Shown piece by piece: positions 17,672 to 26,197 of a stretch of DNA of 64,000 nucleotides (positions are counted from its first letter, which is position 1; each line of letters starts with the position of its first letter). The DNA is from Candidatus Stoquefichus sp. SB1 (GTDB lineage Bacteria; Bacillota_I; Bacilli_A; Erysipelotrichales; Coprobacillaceae): positions 310,001-374,000 of the forward strand of contig NZ_LN852696.1 of NCBI RefSeq assembly GCF_001244545.1, read 5' to 3'. Below the pieces are notes generated by a model, which was not told the DNA's origin, made no database searches, and worked only from the letters and a program-made list of their open reading frames with translations. A program made the translations under genes and the position numbers.

Positions 17672-18673
17672 ATGGGGAAAAGGATGTATTATGTTTTCAA
17701 ATTCATTTTAGAAAATAAGGATAAAGGAATATCAGCAAAAGAAATTCAAGAGCGATTAGAAGATTATGAAATTTATTTAGATATTAAAACAGTTTATTCA
17801 TGTATTCATCAAATTAATGATTTCTTTTATGAATGGCTTCATGAAAATATGATTACTTCGATCAAAAGAGTTGGTTTTAAAATTCAAACAGATTTTTTAG
17901 AAGATGGTGAACTGCAATTCCTTTTAGATAGTATCGTTTTTCATCAGGATTTAAAGAATGATGACAAACAGAATTTACAAAATAAATTATTATCTTTATC
18001 ATCATATCATCAAAAACAGCGTCTTGTTCACTTCAAGCCATCCAAAAGAGATCTTCATTTCTCATTATTTCTTAACTTAACAACCATTATGAAAGCTATT
18101 GAAAACAAATCCGTCCTTTCTTTTCAATATATTAATTATGTCATTAAAAGAAATCATCTTACAGAAGTCCCCTCACTACATGGAAATAACCAAGATCAAT
18201 ACATTATTTCTCCTTATCAGATTGTTTCACAAAATAATCATTATTATGTTATAGGTTATAATGATAAATTTAAAAATGCACTTTCTACATATCGTGTTGA
18301 TCGTATGCGTTTAATTCAAACAATTCGTGACTCATATATTGATATCAGAGAACAATTTGATTTAACAGATGAAATAGAAAAAACTACCAACATGTATATA
18401 TCCCAAAATAGAGATACAATTCAATTAGAATGTGATCAAAAACTATTAAGAGAATTAGTTTCTCGTTTTGGAACAGATATAACTGCTCAAAAACTTTATC
18501 AGCAGCAATATCTTGTGACGATATTAGATACTCCTATTTCAGATGGGTTAATAGGATGGCTTATGATGTTGCAAGACCAAGTCAAGGTGATTGCTCCTGA
18601 ATCATTACAAATAGAAATGAAAAAAAGAATTGAAAAGATGTTAACGTTATACAACCACGATAATGAAATATGA
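17672..18673 (+). CDS. HTH-WYL domain transcriptional regulator
   Basis: A 333-residue protein. Residues 1-60 are a winged helix (KGISAKEIQERLEDYEIYLD). Residues 135-215 are a WYL domain, with the ligand-binding core SPYQIVSQNNHYYVIGYN and RVDRM. The C-terminal WCX-like part follows. WYL regulators sense nucleic-acid or small ligands and often control DNA damage, phage defence or mobile functions. It has a good AGGAGGAAAAT ribosome site and forms a pair with the upstream unknown. Control of the tail locus is possible but not shown. Confidence 0.82.
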   Translation: MGKRMYYVFKFILENKDKGISAKEIQERLEDYEIYLDIKTVYSCIHQINDFFYEWLHENMITSIKRVGFKIQTDFLEDGELQFLLDSIVFHQDLKNDDKQNLQNKLLSLSSYHQKQRLVHFKPSKRDLHFSLFLNLTTIMKAIENKSVLSFQYINYVIKRNHLTEVPSLHGNNQDQYIISPYQIVSQNNHYYVIGYNDKFKNALSTYRVDRMRLIQTIRDSYIDIREQFDLTDEIEKTTNMYISQNRDTIQLECDQKLLRELVSRFGTDITAQKLYQQQYLVTILDTPISDGLIGWLMMLQDQVKVIAPESLQIEMKKRIEKMLTLYNHDNEI

Positions 18674-18701
18674 TATTTTAAAAATATTTTTATATTGAAG
18701 A

Positions 18702-18729
18702 GAAGAATTTGTTAAGAATTCTTCTTTTT
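18702..18729 (+). terminator. Rho-independent terminator
   Basis: GAAGAATT (18702-18709) pairs with AATTCTTC (18717-18724) around a 7-nt loop and is followed by TTTTT. It ends the WYL regulator operon. Confidence 0.8.
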
Positions 18730-18730
18730 A

Positions 18731-18828
18731 ATATGAAAATAAGTGATATAAAATGAAAAAATATGAATAAAAATAAGAATAAAATATGAAAAATAATGAA
18801 ATAAAATGAAAAAATATGAAAATAAGTG
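18731..18828. repeat. A-rich direct repeats upstream of the sugar operon promoter
   Basis: ATATGAAAATAAGTG occurs at 18731-18745 and 18814-18828, and a 20-bp A-rich unit occurs at 18748-18767 and 18801-18820. The block contains almost no C. It may act as an UP-like or bent DNA element, or may be simple low-complexity sequence. Confidence 0.7.
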
Positions 18829-18857
18829 TTGAAAACGGTTTCTTCGTGTGCTAGAAT
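18829..18857 (+). promoter_or_regulatory. Sigma-A promoter with cre-like/LacI-type operator
   Basis: TTGAAA (18829-18834), a 17-bp spacer and TAGAAT (18852-18857) form a promoter about 29 bp before the first sugar gene. TGAAAACGGTTTCT (18830-18843) overlaps the -35 box and matches the CcpA cre pattern TGNAANCGNTNNCA except at the last base. This points to catabolite repression. Confidence 0.7.
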
Positions 18858-18885
18858 GAACTCGTAAAAAGGAAGGAGAAAAGAG

Positions 18886-19821
18886 ATGAAACTAGCAGGA
18901 AGGATTAATTCTTTTTTAAGAATGAAGGATTATGATTTAGAAAAAACTTTATTAGATTTTAAAAAATTAGGATTAGGATATGTGGATTTGAATTATCCAG
19001 AACATATTAAAGGGTATGACCCACAAACAATGAAGACATTATTAGAAAAAAATGATTTAAAATTAAATGGAGTTGCATTAAGGTTTAGAGATGAATTTAT
19101 AAATGGTGAACTTGGAAATAGTAACAATCAGATTGCTATGACTGCACTTCAATTATGTAAAGATGCCTCAGATTATTGTCGTAGTGTTGGAGGAAAGGTT
19201 GTTACAATTTGGTTAGGGTTTGATGGATTTGATTATAGTTTTCAAATTAATTATAAAAAAGTCTGGGATCAGTTAGTCAAATCCTATCAAGAAATTTGTG
19301 ATTATGCACCAGATTTAAAAATAAGTATTGAATATAAACCGTTCCAACCAAGAGCATATGCTTTTATTGAAGGTATGGGTGTTACAGGAATGATGTTGAA
19401 TGATGTTAATAGAGATAATTTAGGAGTTACTTTAGATTACTGTCACATGTTAATGAAACATGAGAATCCAGCATTTGCAGCTGATATTTTTGGAAGTCAG
19501 AAGAAATTATTTGGTATTCATTTAAATGATGGATATGGGTTAAATGATGATGGGCTTATTATAGGAACATCAACACCATTTAAGACATTAGAAATGATGT
19601 ATTATTTAAAGAAACATAACTATAATGAAGTGATTTATTTTGATACTTTTCCTATAATAGAAGGGGCTAAAGAAGAGTGTGAACAAAACATTCAAATGAT
19701 TACATATATGGATCAATTAATTGATGATTTGGGGTTAAGTTATATACAGTCAATTATTGATAAAAATGATGCAATTGCAGCAAGTCAATTAATGTATACA
19801 TTTTTAAAGGGAGGAAAGTAA
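18886..19821 (+). CDS. Sugar phosphate isomerase/epimerase (xylose isomerase-like TIM barrel)
   Basis: A 311-residue protein of the AP-endonuclease-2/xylose isomerase-like TIM barrel family. Visible barrel elements are YVDLNYPEH, SIEYKPFQPRAY (metal-binding Glu), LDYCHMLMKHENP (Asp and His) and FGIHLNDGYG. These supply a divalent metal site and fit isomerases or epimerases of free or phosphorylated sugars. It opens the PTS operon and is 1 base from the EIIBC gene, so it should act on the imported sugar. The exact substrate cannot be read from sequence. Confidence 0.75.
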   Translation: MKLAGRINSFLRMKDYDLEKTLLDFKKLGLGYVDLNYPEHIKGYDPQTMKTLLEKNDLKLNGVALRFRDEFINGELGNSNNQIAMTALQLCKDASDYCRSVGGKVVTIWLGFDGFDYSFQINYKKVWDQLVKSYQEICDYAPDLKISIEYKPFQPRAYAFIEGMGVTGMMLNDVNRDNLGVTLDYCHMLMKHENPAFAADIFGSQKKLFGIHLNDGYGLNDDGLIIGTSTPFKTLEMMYYLKKHNYNEVIYFDTFPIIEGAKEECEQNIQMITYMDQLIDDLGLSYIQSIIDKNDAIAASQLMYTFLKGGK

Positions 19822-19822
19822 T

Positions 19823-21190
19823 ATGGATTTTAAAAAAACAGCAGCAGGGATTCTTGAAAATGTTGGTGGTGTGGAAAATATTTCTAATATGACACATTGC
19901 GCAACAAGACTTCGTTTGAATCTTAAGGATCAGTCAAAAGCAAATGATGAGGCTGTTAAAGAAGTTGATGGTGTTGTTAATGTTGTCAAAAAAGCAGGGC
20001 AATATCAAATTCTTATTGGAACAGAAGTACCACATGTCTATGATGAATTTGAGCAATTGGTAAAGGGAAATGGTCAAATTGTTTTAGATGATGAAGCAGC
20101 TAGCGATGAAAGTTTAATGAGTAAAATTTTCTCATCTATTTCAGCTATTTTTGCACCATTATTACCAGCTTTGGCCGGTTCAGGGATTTTAAGAGGATTA
20201 CTTATTTTAGCAGTACAATTGGGTATTATCAATGAAGGTAGTGGAACATATGTTATCTTATTTTCTGCATCTATGGCTGTGTTTTATTTTTTACCTGTAT
20301 TGTTGGCATTTACAGCAGCAAGAAGATTTGGTGCGAGTCCTTATATTTCTGCATTAATTGGGGCAGCACTATTACATCCGGATTTTCTATCACTAATGGG
20401 AAGTACAGGAAATGGAGCAATGACTTCATTTATGGGTATTCCTACAGTGCTGATGAATTATAATTCAACAGTAGTTCCTATTATTTTATCTATCTGGGCA
20501 TTTTCTTATCTATATAAATGGTTAGATAAACATGTTCCTGAAACATTAAAGTTAGTTATTGTTCCTTTGGTATCATTGATTATTATGGTGCCAATTACTG
20601 TGATTGTTATTGGTCCTATTGGTGTATATACAGGAGAGGCAATCGCAAATTTAGTGAATTGGTTAATTGAACGTAGTGGTCTTTTAACAGGTATTCTTGT
20701 TGGTGGAGGATGGAGTGTCTTAGTCAGTTTCGGGGTACATTGGGCAGTGAATCCAATTATGATTAATAATATATCTCAATATGGTTTTGATTATATTTGT
20801 CCATTGACATTTGCTTGTAATTTTGCAGTTATTGGAACAGCAATTGGAGTCTATTTAAAAGCACGTGATAGTAAACTTAAAAGTTTTGCGATGACTGGTG
20901 TTGTAACGATTGCTTTATCTGCAATTATTGAACCAACATTATTTGGAATGCTTGTTAAAAATAAAAAATTATTTTTAGCACAAATTATTGCAGGAGCAGT
21001 AGGTGGTGCATATTTAGGATTGATGAAAGTTGTGACAAATGCATTTGTATTTGGAAGTGTAACAACCTTCCCTTCATTTATTGTGAATAATGCTAATATT
21101 ATTAATGGAATTATTGGTTTAGGAATATCAGTTATTGTTGGTGCTGTATTAGGATATGTTTTTACAAATAAAGAAGATAAACTTGCTTAA
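19823..21190 (+). CDS. PTS EIIBC, glucose/beta-glucoside superfamily
   Basis: A 455-residue permease. Residues 1-80 are an EIIB domain with the phosphorylated cysteine at about position 26 (ISNMTHCATRLRLNL). From about residue 100 an EIIC domain follows with roughly ten membrane segments and GVHWAVNPIMI. No EIIA is fused, and a separate EIIA gene lies downstream at 25125, so the two should work together. The substrate is unknown; the allulose-6-phosphate-type epimerase and RpiB in the operon suggest a rare hexose such as allulose or allose, an inference only. Confidence 0.85.
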   Translation: MDFKKTAAGILENVGGVENISNMTHCATRLRLNLKDQSKANDEAVKEVDGVVNVVKKAGQYQILIGTEVPHVYDEFEQLVKGNGQIVLDDEAASDESLMSKIFSSISAIFAPLLPALAGSGILRGLLILAVQLGIINEGSGTYVILFSASMAVFYFLPVLLAFTAARRFGASPYISALIGAALLHPDFLSLMGSTGNGAMTSFMGIPTVLMNYNSTVVPIILSIWAFSYLYKWLDKHVPETLKLVIVPLVSLIIMVPITVIVIGPIGVYTGEAIANLVNWLIERSGLLTGILVGGGWSVLVSFGVHWAVNPIMINNISQYGFDYICPLTFACNFAVIGTAIGVYLKARDSKLKSFAMTGVVTIALSAIIEPTLFGMLVKNKKLFLAQIIAGAVGGAYLGLMKVVTNAFVFGSVTTFPSFIVNNANIINGIIGLGISVIVGAVLGYVFTNKEDKLA

Positions 21191-21260
21191 TTTAATGAGA
21201 AAAAATAATGAGAAAGTTGTGCAAATATGGTATCATTATTAATAAATGAAGGTGATAATG

Positions 21261-21998
21261 ATGATTCCATATGAAAGACAACAAAAACTTCTAGATATTA
21301 TTGAAAATAAAGAGTTAGTTAAAATTGATGAACTACAAGAAGAATTTCCAAAAATTTCTTCTTCAACATTAAGAAGAGATTTGAAAGAACTAGAGAAAAA
21401 CAGAAAAATTGAACTTCTCTCTGGTGGAGCAGTTAAGCTTATTTCTACCAAAGGAGAAATACCTATTTCAACAAGAAGTACTTTATATAGTCAAGAAAAA
21501 GAGAAGGTTGCTGAAATAGCAGCTAACTTAATAGAAGATGGTGATACAATCTATTTAGATTCTGGTTCAACAGCTTCAATGTTATTCCAAAAAATTATAG
21601 GTAAAAAGATTACTATTTATACTTCTAATACTGATGTGTTTTCCATTAGGGAACATATTGAAGCAGATATAATTATATTAGGTGGCAGATATAGTCCGGT
21701 TAATTCTTCTTTGCATGGATCTTTAACAGAAAGTGTATTAAAAAATTTATACTTTAATAAATCTTTTTTAGGAGCTAATGGAATTGATGAAAAATTAGGT
21801 GTTACAACACCAACTATTGAAGAAGCAAATAAAAAGAGATTAGTTAAAGAACATTCAGATCAAGTTTATTTGATTTGTGATAGTTCTAAATTTCATAATT
21901 TATCTAACGTTAAAGCTTTTGATTTAGAAGATGTTATCATTATTTCTGATAAAGAAGATGATAAACTCAGTGATAATGTTTCATTAATTGTTAAATAG
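21261..21998 (+). CDS. DeoR-family transcriptional regulator
   Basis: A 245-residue protein from the ATG at 21261, six bases after GAAGGTG; other ATGs at 21246 and 21258 are less well placed. Residues 1-55 are a DeoR helix-turn-helix (MIPYERQQKLLDII, then SSSTLRRDLKELE). The rest is the sugar-phosphate-sensing domain with DGDTIYLDSGST and FLGANGID. It sits inside the sugar operon and most likely represses it until a phosphorylated sugar binds. Confidence 0.87.
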   Translation: MIPYERQQKLLDIIENKELVKIDELQEEFPKISSSTLRRDLKELEKNRKIELLSGGAVKLISTKGEIPISTRSTLYSQEKEKVAEIAANLIEDGDTIYLDSGSTASMLFQKIIGKKITIYTSNTDVFSIREHIEADIIILGGRYSPVNSSLHGSLTESVLKNLYFNKSFLGANGIDEKLGVTTPTIEEANKKRLVKEHSDQVYLICDSSKFHNLSNVKAFDLEDVIIISDKEDDKLSDNVSLIVK

Positions 21999-22008
21999 TT
22001 CAGATTTT

Positions 22009-22038
22009 AAAGCGAGTTCTGTGATGAACTCGCTTTTT
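22009..22038 (+). terminator. Strong terminator after the DeoR gene
   Basis: AAAGCGAGTTC (22009-22019) pairs with GAACTCGCTTT (22026-22036) around a 6-nt loop and runs into TTTTT. It separates the first three sugar genes from the epimerase, so downstream genes may be expressed by read-through. Confidence 0.88.
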
Positions 22039-22139
22039 GTAAAGGAGTGAACCATGAATAAAATATTATGTCCAAGCATGATGTGTGCGGATTGGTAATC
22101 TAAAATAACTTGGGATTTCGTGAATCTCATCTATCAAAT

Positions 22140-22169
22140 AAAGTGGGGCTTAACTGACCCCACTTTTTT
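22140..22169 (+). terminator. Terminator at the left end of the insertion sequence
   Basis: AAAGTGGGG (22140-22148) and CCCCACTTT (22158-22166) pair around a 9-nt loop, followed by TTT. It faces the sugar operon transcript and should make the insertion polar on the EIIA and rpiB genes. Confidence 0.85.
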
Positions 22170-22185
22170 GTATAGACTTTTTTAA

Positions 22186-22353
22186 TTAGAATCGTTCATT
22201 GGATTTTTCTAAAATCTTATCTACTTTTGAAGATATTATCATGATTCTTCTATACATATTACTTATGTCTTCCAGTATTTCTTCCAGAACTTCATCTTCT
22301 TCAAGAATCCTATTCTCATCGTCCTCCAGAATAAGCTTGTATGTCTTTATCAT
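22186..22353 (-). CDS. 55-residue acidic helical protein coupled to the ISL3 transposase
   Basis: A small ORF whose GGAGG ribosome site lies in the last codons of the transposase gene and whose ATG (22353) follows the transposase stop by two bases, so translation is coupled. The product is strongly acidic and helical: LEDDENRILEEDEVLEEI, then YRRIMIISSKVDKILEK. No family is recognised. It could modulate transposition or be a structural accessory. It is too short for most gene finders. Confidence 0.6.
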   Translation of the reverse strand: MIKTYKLILEDDENRILEEDEVLEEILEDISNMYRRIMIISSKVDKILEKSNERF

Positions 22354-22355
22354 TA

Positions 22356-23807
22356 TTATTTGTCCTCCTTTTTTATAATATTGAGATAATAGGTTGTATC
22401 ACTGTTAAGTGAAAATAAGATTTTGTTTCTGAAACGTTCCCAGTTCAGGTATCCATTTGATGCATGTTTGATCAGCTTGATGCTTTTATTGCGGTTCTCT
22501 ACAATCGCAGTATTCATCTTTCTGTTTTTCTCCCTGTCTACAATCATAAAGGAATTGATGATTTCCTGCTTCCATCTTGTCAGAGTGTTGGCGAACTGGC
22601 TCATCTCTTCTATAGGACAGCACCTGAAGTCGATAATGATTTCTTCCAGTTTTTTCTTTGCGTCTTCATAATGACACTGTCTGTAGAAACGGGTAACACT
22701 GTCCTTAAGGTCATAGGCGATATCAAGTTCTCTGTCATACTTCACCATATAATCAAACAGATCATAATAGTTGTAGTATCCTTCCAGTCTTCTGTTGTAT
22801 CTCTTTTCCTCATTGGGATCAAATATTCTGTTGTCAGTTGAGATGAACATCCAGTTAAATTTTTTAAGCACATAGTAGTGTCTGGATGCTTCCTCGTATA
22901 TATATTCCTCTTCTTTTGTAAGGCCGATATTCTTCTTTTTTTGTTGAAGTTCCCTGATCTGTGTCATGTACTTTTTCTGAGCTGATATTCTGACTTTATC
23001 CATTCTTCGCCCCAGTTCCTGAACAACATGAAACTTGTCGATACAGCAGCTTGCATTGGGAAAGACGTGTCTGGCAACAATCCTGTAGGTTTCCCACATG
23101 TCAAACGAACAGTACAGCACCTTTTCACGCTCTTCTCTGGGAATAAGCATAAAGTAGCTGATCAGGTCATCCTTTTTACGTGTTGGCAGGACATCAACAA
23201 TCTTCTGGTCAGTACAGTCAACCAGCACACAGACAAATTTGCTTTTATAAGTCTTGAATGCATAAACCTCATCAATACCCAGACATGCAGGAAGAGGTCT
23301 CCTGGAAATACGGACATGATCATCAAAGATATTGATGACGGAGGTTACTGAAACATGATAACGCCTGGCAACAGATGTGAATGTTTCATTGGGAAGCTTA
23401 AGATCTCTGAGGATATTGGATACAGTCGCTACAGAGATTCTGGAACTTCCAAATACAAAGGGATTGTGTTCAAAGAATGTTTTGTGACAGTGAGGACAGC
23501 GATATCTTCTGGCTTCGTATATGATAAAGCACTGGGAATAATTAAGAACGGAATGAATAATCTTTTTTTGAGAATAATCCTTAATTTTATCAGTCATCTG
23601 ACCACATACAGGACACTGATGATATTTGACATTCAGTCTGATGCAGATGTAAATTCCATCTGACTGATGGGTGATTCTGAATTCCTGAATATCATCTTTT
23701 TCAAGATTGAAGAACTTGAGAATATCATTTTCGGAAATAATAGGCATAATGGTAGTATTGAGCAGTTCACCATCTTCCAAAAGAGGTGGTGCATCGATAG
23801 CCTTCAT
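22356..23807 (-). CDS. ISL3-family transposase
   Basis: A 483-residue protein starting at the ATG at 23807, seven bases after AGGAGA; the frame extends to 23927 but that part lacks a ribosome site. The N-terminal zinc ribbon has CPVCGQMTDKI and YRCPHCHKTF. A helix-turn-helix follows (SVARRYHVSVTSVINIFDDH). The catalytic DDE domain starts with GIDEVYAFKTYKSKFVCVLV and CSFDMWETYRIVARHVFPNA. Both the zinc fingers and the DDE acids are intact, so the enzyme looks functional. Confidence 0.92.
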   Translation of the reverse strand: MKAIDAPPLLEDGELLNTTIMPIISENDILKFFNLEKDDIQEFRITHQSDGIYICIRLNVKYHQCPVCGQMTDKIKDYSQKKIIHSVLNYSQCFIIYEARRYRCPHCHKTFFEHNPFVFGSSRISVATVSNILRDLKLPNETFTSVARRYHVSVTSVINIFDDHVRISRRPLPACLGIDEVYAFKTYKSKFVCVLVDCTDQKIVDVLPTRKKDDLISYFMLIPREEREKVLYCSFDMWETYRIVARHVFPNASCCIDKFHVVQELGRRMDKVRISAQKKYMTQIRELQQKKKNIGLTKEEEYIYEEASRHYYVLKKFNWMFISTDNRIFDPNEEKRYNRRLEGYYNYYDLFDYMVKYDRELDIAYDLKDSVTRFYRQCHYEDAKKKLEEIIIDFRCCPIEEMSQFANTLTRWKQEIINSFMIVDREKNRKMNTAIVENRNKSIKLIKHASNGYLNWERFRNKILFSLNSDTTYYLNIIKKEDK

Positions 23808-23875
23808 ATAAAAATCTCCTTTCATCTTGTTTCTAAGACAAAAGTAACATAGAAAAAGGGAAAGGCATACAAAAG

Positions 23876-24295
23876 TCATGTGGGAAAATAGAAAAGACAA
23901 GGATGATTTCTGCGGTTCATCCAGCATAAGGTTATGTATCTAAGGGGGATATCGTGATATTTATGGATGAGAAAAAAGCGATGAGAGGAATAAGTGAACT
24001 GAGAATAATTGACAGATGAACAGATAACAGAGAAATCGGCAATTGAATAGGGAATCATTTCCTGAATAAGAACTGCATGAGTCACACCGCAATCAGTGCA
24101 TTGAACTCTCAGTATTCTGATAACAATATCTCTATTGAAGAAATCAGTATGACGATCATAGTAGGCATGAAAAGTCCAGCTGTGGGAATGACAACTGGAG
24201 CACTCAATTTTATTGAAGTTGATGCTTCTAATCAATCTGTCATAAACAAACTGATTGAAAGGCTTGATTTTTTTGTGAGTTTGAATTATTATCAT
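23876..24295 (-). CDS. DUF6431-like zinc-ribbon accessory protein of the insertion sequence
   Basis: About 139 residues from the ATG at 24295, or longer from a TTG at 24328. It has two Cys pairs, IECSSCHSHSWTF and LRVQCTDCGVTHAVL, as in the DUF6431 proteins that accompany ISL3 elements in Firmicutes. After MIPYSIAD the sequence no longer looks like a folded domain and may be frameshifted or degenerate. It lies upstream of the transposase in the same direction. It could help recognise the element's ends. Confidence 0.55.
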   Translation of the reverse strand: MIIIQTHKKIKPFNQFVYDRLIRSINFNKIECSSCHSHSWTFHAYYDRHTDFFNRDIVIRILRVQCTDCGVTHAVLIQEMIPYSIADFSVICSSVNYSQFTYSSHRFFLIHKYHDIPLRYITLCWMNRRNHPCLFYFPT

Positions 24296-25124
24296 AGTGT
24301 TCTTCAATAGGACAGGATAAATAATCAAACTTTGGTCGGGGCGATTGTTTATCCATTTTCTTTCTGTAAATTTTATAAAATAATCATATAATGATTTAGA
24401 GAAAATATAAAGAGAAAGAACCCCATAGAAATGAAAAGAAGAAACAATATAAAAAGAAAAGGCACCCCAATAAATTTGAGTGCCAGTAAAAACCCCAGAG
24501 ATATTTAATTACTCGGTTATTTAAAAAAAGAAGTGGAAGAGTTAGATCGAGCAGGAATTGATATCTTTCATTGTGATATTATGGATGGGAGCTTTGTTCC
24601 TAATATGACAATGGGCACTGTAGAAATACAAAAAATCAGAAAATATACAAATAAAATGATTGATTGTCATTTAATGATTGAAAATCCAGGAAATAAAGTT
24701 GATTGGTTTATTGATGCTGGTGCAGATTTGATATATATTCATCCTGAAAGTGAAAGATATGTTGTTAAAACTTTAGCTCACATTAAACAAAGAAATAAAT
24801 TAGCTGGGATTGTCATCAATCCAGATACAACAATTGCAACTATTGAGGAAATGCTTAATCTTTGTGATTATGTAATGGTTATGACGGTTAATCCAGGATT
24901 TGCTGGTCAGCAATTTCTTGATTTTACAAGAGAAAAGATTAAAAAGTTAATACTGTTAAAATCAAAATATCAGTTTAAAATTATAGTAGATGGTGCATGT
25001 AGCCCGCACATTATTAAAGAATTAAATACTTTAGGATGTGATGGTTTTGTACTAGGAACCAGTGCGTTATTTCATAAAGATAAAAAATATATAAAAATTT
25101 TAAAAGAACTGAGGAACTTATAAG

Positions 25125-25616
25125 ATGAAATTATTTAATAAAAAGAAAAGAGAAGATGATTTAGCATTTAGTATTGGAGCACCTGTAAAAGGGAAAGTTA
25201 TTGATATTAAAGAAACAAATGATGAAATGTTTAAAATCGAAGCTTTAGGGAAAGGAGTCGGTATTATTGCTCAAAGTCATACAATCACTGCTCCCATATC
25301 AGGGACTATTACATCGTTTTTTCCAACAAAACATGCTATTGGTATCACTAATTCTAAAGGAGTAGAGTTATTAATTCATATTGGAATTGATACAGTGGAA
25401 TTGAATGGGCAATATTTTCATGCAAAGAAAAAACAAGGTGATTTTGTGACTAGAGGAGAAGTATTATTAGATGTTGAATTTGAGAATATACTTCAGGCTG
25501 GTTATGATAATACAGTTTTAATGGTTATAACAAATACGGCACAATATAAAGATGTTATCACTTTCTCAGGTGATAAGGAAGCTAATGAAATTGTTATTGA
25601 AATTGAGGAAAAATAA
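25125..25616 (+). CDS. PTS EIIA, glucose family
   Basis: A 163-residue cytoplasmic EIIA of the Crr/GamP fold, with FSIGAPVKGKVIDI at the start, LLIHIGIDTVEL carrying the phosphorylated histidine, and GDFVTRGEVLLDV. It would pass phosphate from HPr to the EIIB domain encoded at 19823. It starts 1 base after the broken epimerase gene. Because the insertion upstream contains a forward-facing terminator, its expression in this strain may be lowered. Confidence 0.88.
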   Translation: MKLFNKKKREDDLAFSIGAPVKGKVIDIKETNDEMFKIEALGKGVGIIAQSHTITAPISGTITSFFPTKHAIGITNSKGVELLIHIGIDTVELNGQYFHAKKKQGDFVTRGEVLLDVEFENILQAGYDNTVLMVITNTAQYKDVITFSGDKEANEIVIEIEEK

Positions 25617-25618
25617 AT

Positions 25619-26068
25619 ATGAGAATAGGAATAGGAAATGATCATGTGGCTGTTGAATATAAAAAAGAAATAACAAATTATATTCAAGAAAAATATGGCT
25701 ATGAAGTGATCAATTATGGAACAGATAGTACAGATAGATTTAATTATCCGGTAGCTGGTGAGGCAGTTGCCAATGCTGTTATTGCAGGTGTTGTAGATAA
25801 AGGAATTGTGATTTGTGGAACAGGTGTTGGTATTTCATTAGCAGCTAATAAGGTCAATGGTATTCGTTGTGTGACGTGTAGTGAACCTTATTCAGCTAAA
25901 CTTTCAAGAGAACATAATAATACCAATATGTTGGCTTTTGGAGCCAGAGTTGTGGGGATAGAACTTGCGAAAATGATAGTTGATGCATGGCTAACTGGTG
26001 AATATGAAGGTGGTCGACATCAAGTCAGAATTGATATGTTGAAAGATATTGAAGAAAGACAAAAATAG
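25619..26068 (+). CDS. rpiB: Ribose-5-phosphate isomerase B / allose-6-phosphate isomerase
   Basis: A 149-residue RpiB/LacAB-family enzyme: GNDHVAVEYKKEI at the start, VICGTGVGISLAANKV (anion-binding loop and the GTG with the proton-relay region) and GARVVGIELAKMIVDAWL. RpiB interconverts ribose-5-P with ribulose-5-P and often allose-6-P with allulose-6-P. Beside an AlsE-type epimerase it completes an allose or allulose route to fructose-6-P. It is two bases after the EIIA gene. Confidence 0.85.
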   Translation: MRIGIGNDHVAVEYKKEITNYIQEKYGYEVINYGTDSTDRFNYPVAGEAVANAVIAGVVDKGIVICGTGVGISLAANKVNGIRCVTCSEPYSAKLSREHNNTNMLAFGARVVGIELAKMIVDAWLTGEYEGGRHQVRIDMLKDIEERQK

Positions 26069-26197
26069 TTTTATTAAAATAAGTATGAATACCATATCTT
26101 TAAGGTTTTGTTTTCCTTGAACAACCAAAGTTTATTCTTATATTTTATAAAAAATTGATGATATCTATGCTATAATAGTTACCGAGGTGAAACTGAT

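Larger units (their letters stand above)
22094..24508 (-). mobile_element. ISL3-family insertion sequence
   Basis: An element of about 2.4 kb inside the epimerase gene. Its ends show imperfect inverted similarity: the left end GGTAATCTAAAATAACTTGG and the reverse complement of the right end share AAATA, CT, GGG and TTT in order. It carries a zinc-ribbon DDE transposase, an upstream DUF6431-like ORF and a downstream 55-residue ORF, all on the minus strand. I see no clear 8-bp target duplication, so the exact ends may be off by a few bases. Confidence 0.8.
22054..25123 (+). pseudogene. Allulose-6-phosphate 3-epimerase-like gene (AlsE/Rpe family), split by an insertion sequence
   Basis: The 5' part (22054-22092, ribosome site AAAGGAGTG) encodes MNKILCPSMMCAD and then runs into a stop in the insertion. 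The 3' part (about 24509-25123) encodes LLGYLKKEVEELDRAGIDIF and the rest of the barrel. Joined, they give about 217 residues, normal for the family. Catalytic segments are FHCDIMDG and VDGACS; MTVNPGFAGQ, VDGAC and LGTSALF are closer to AlsE than to housekeeping Rpe (MSVNPGFGGQ). The 3' part could start at GTG 24533 but would lack the first strand, so activity is unlikely. Confidence 0.88.

Noticed and set aside
22423-23852. Several plus-strand ORFs inside the insertion sequence
   Set aside because: All lie antisense to the transposase, which has intact zinc-ribbon and DDE motifs; none has a ribosome site or recognisable domain.
22094-24508. An 8-bp target site duplication for the ISL3 element
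   Set aside because: Direct comparison of the two junctions gives only 1-3 shared bases, so no duplication is claimed.
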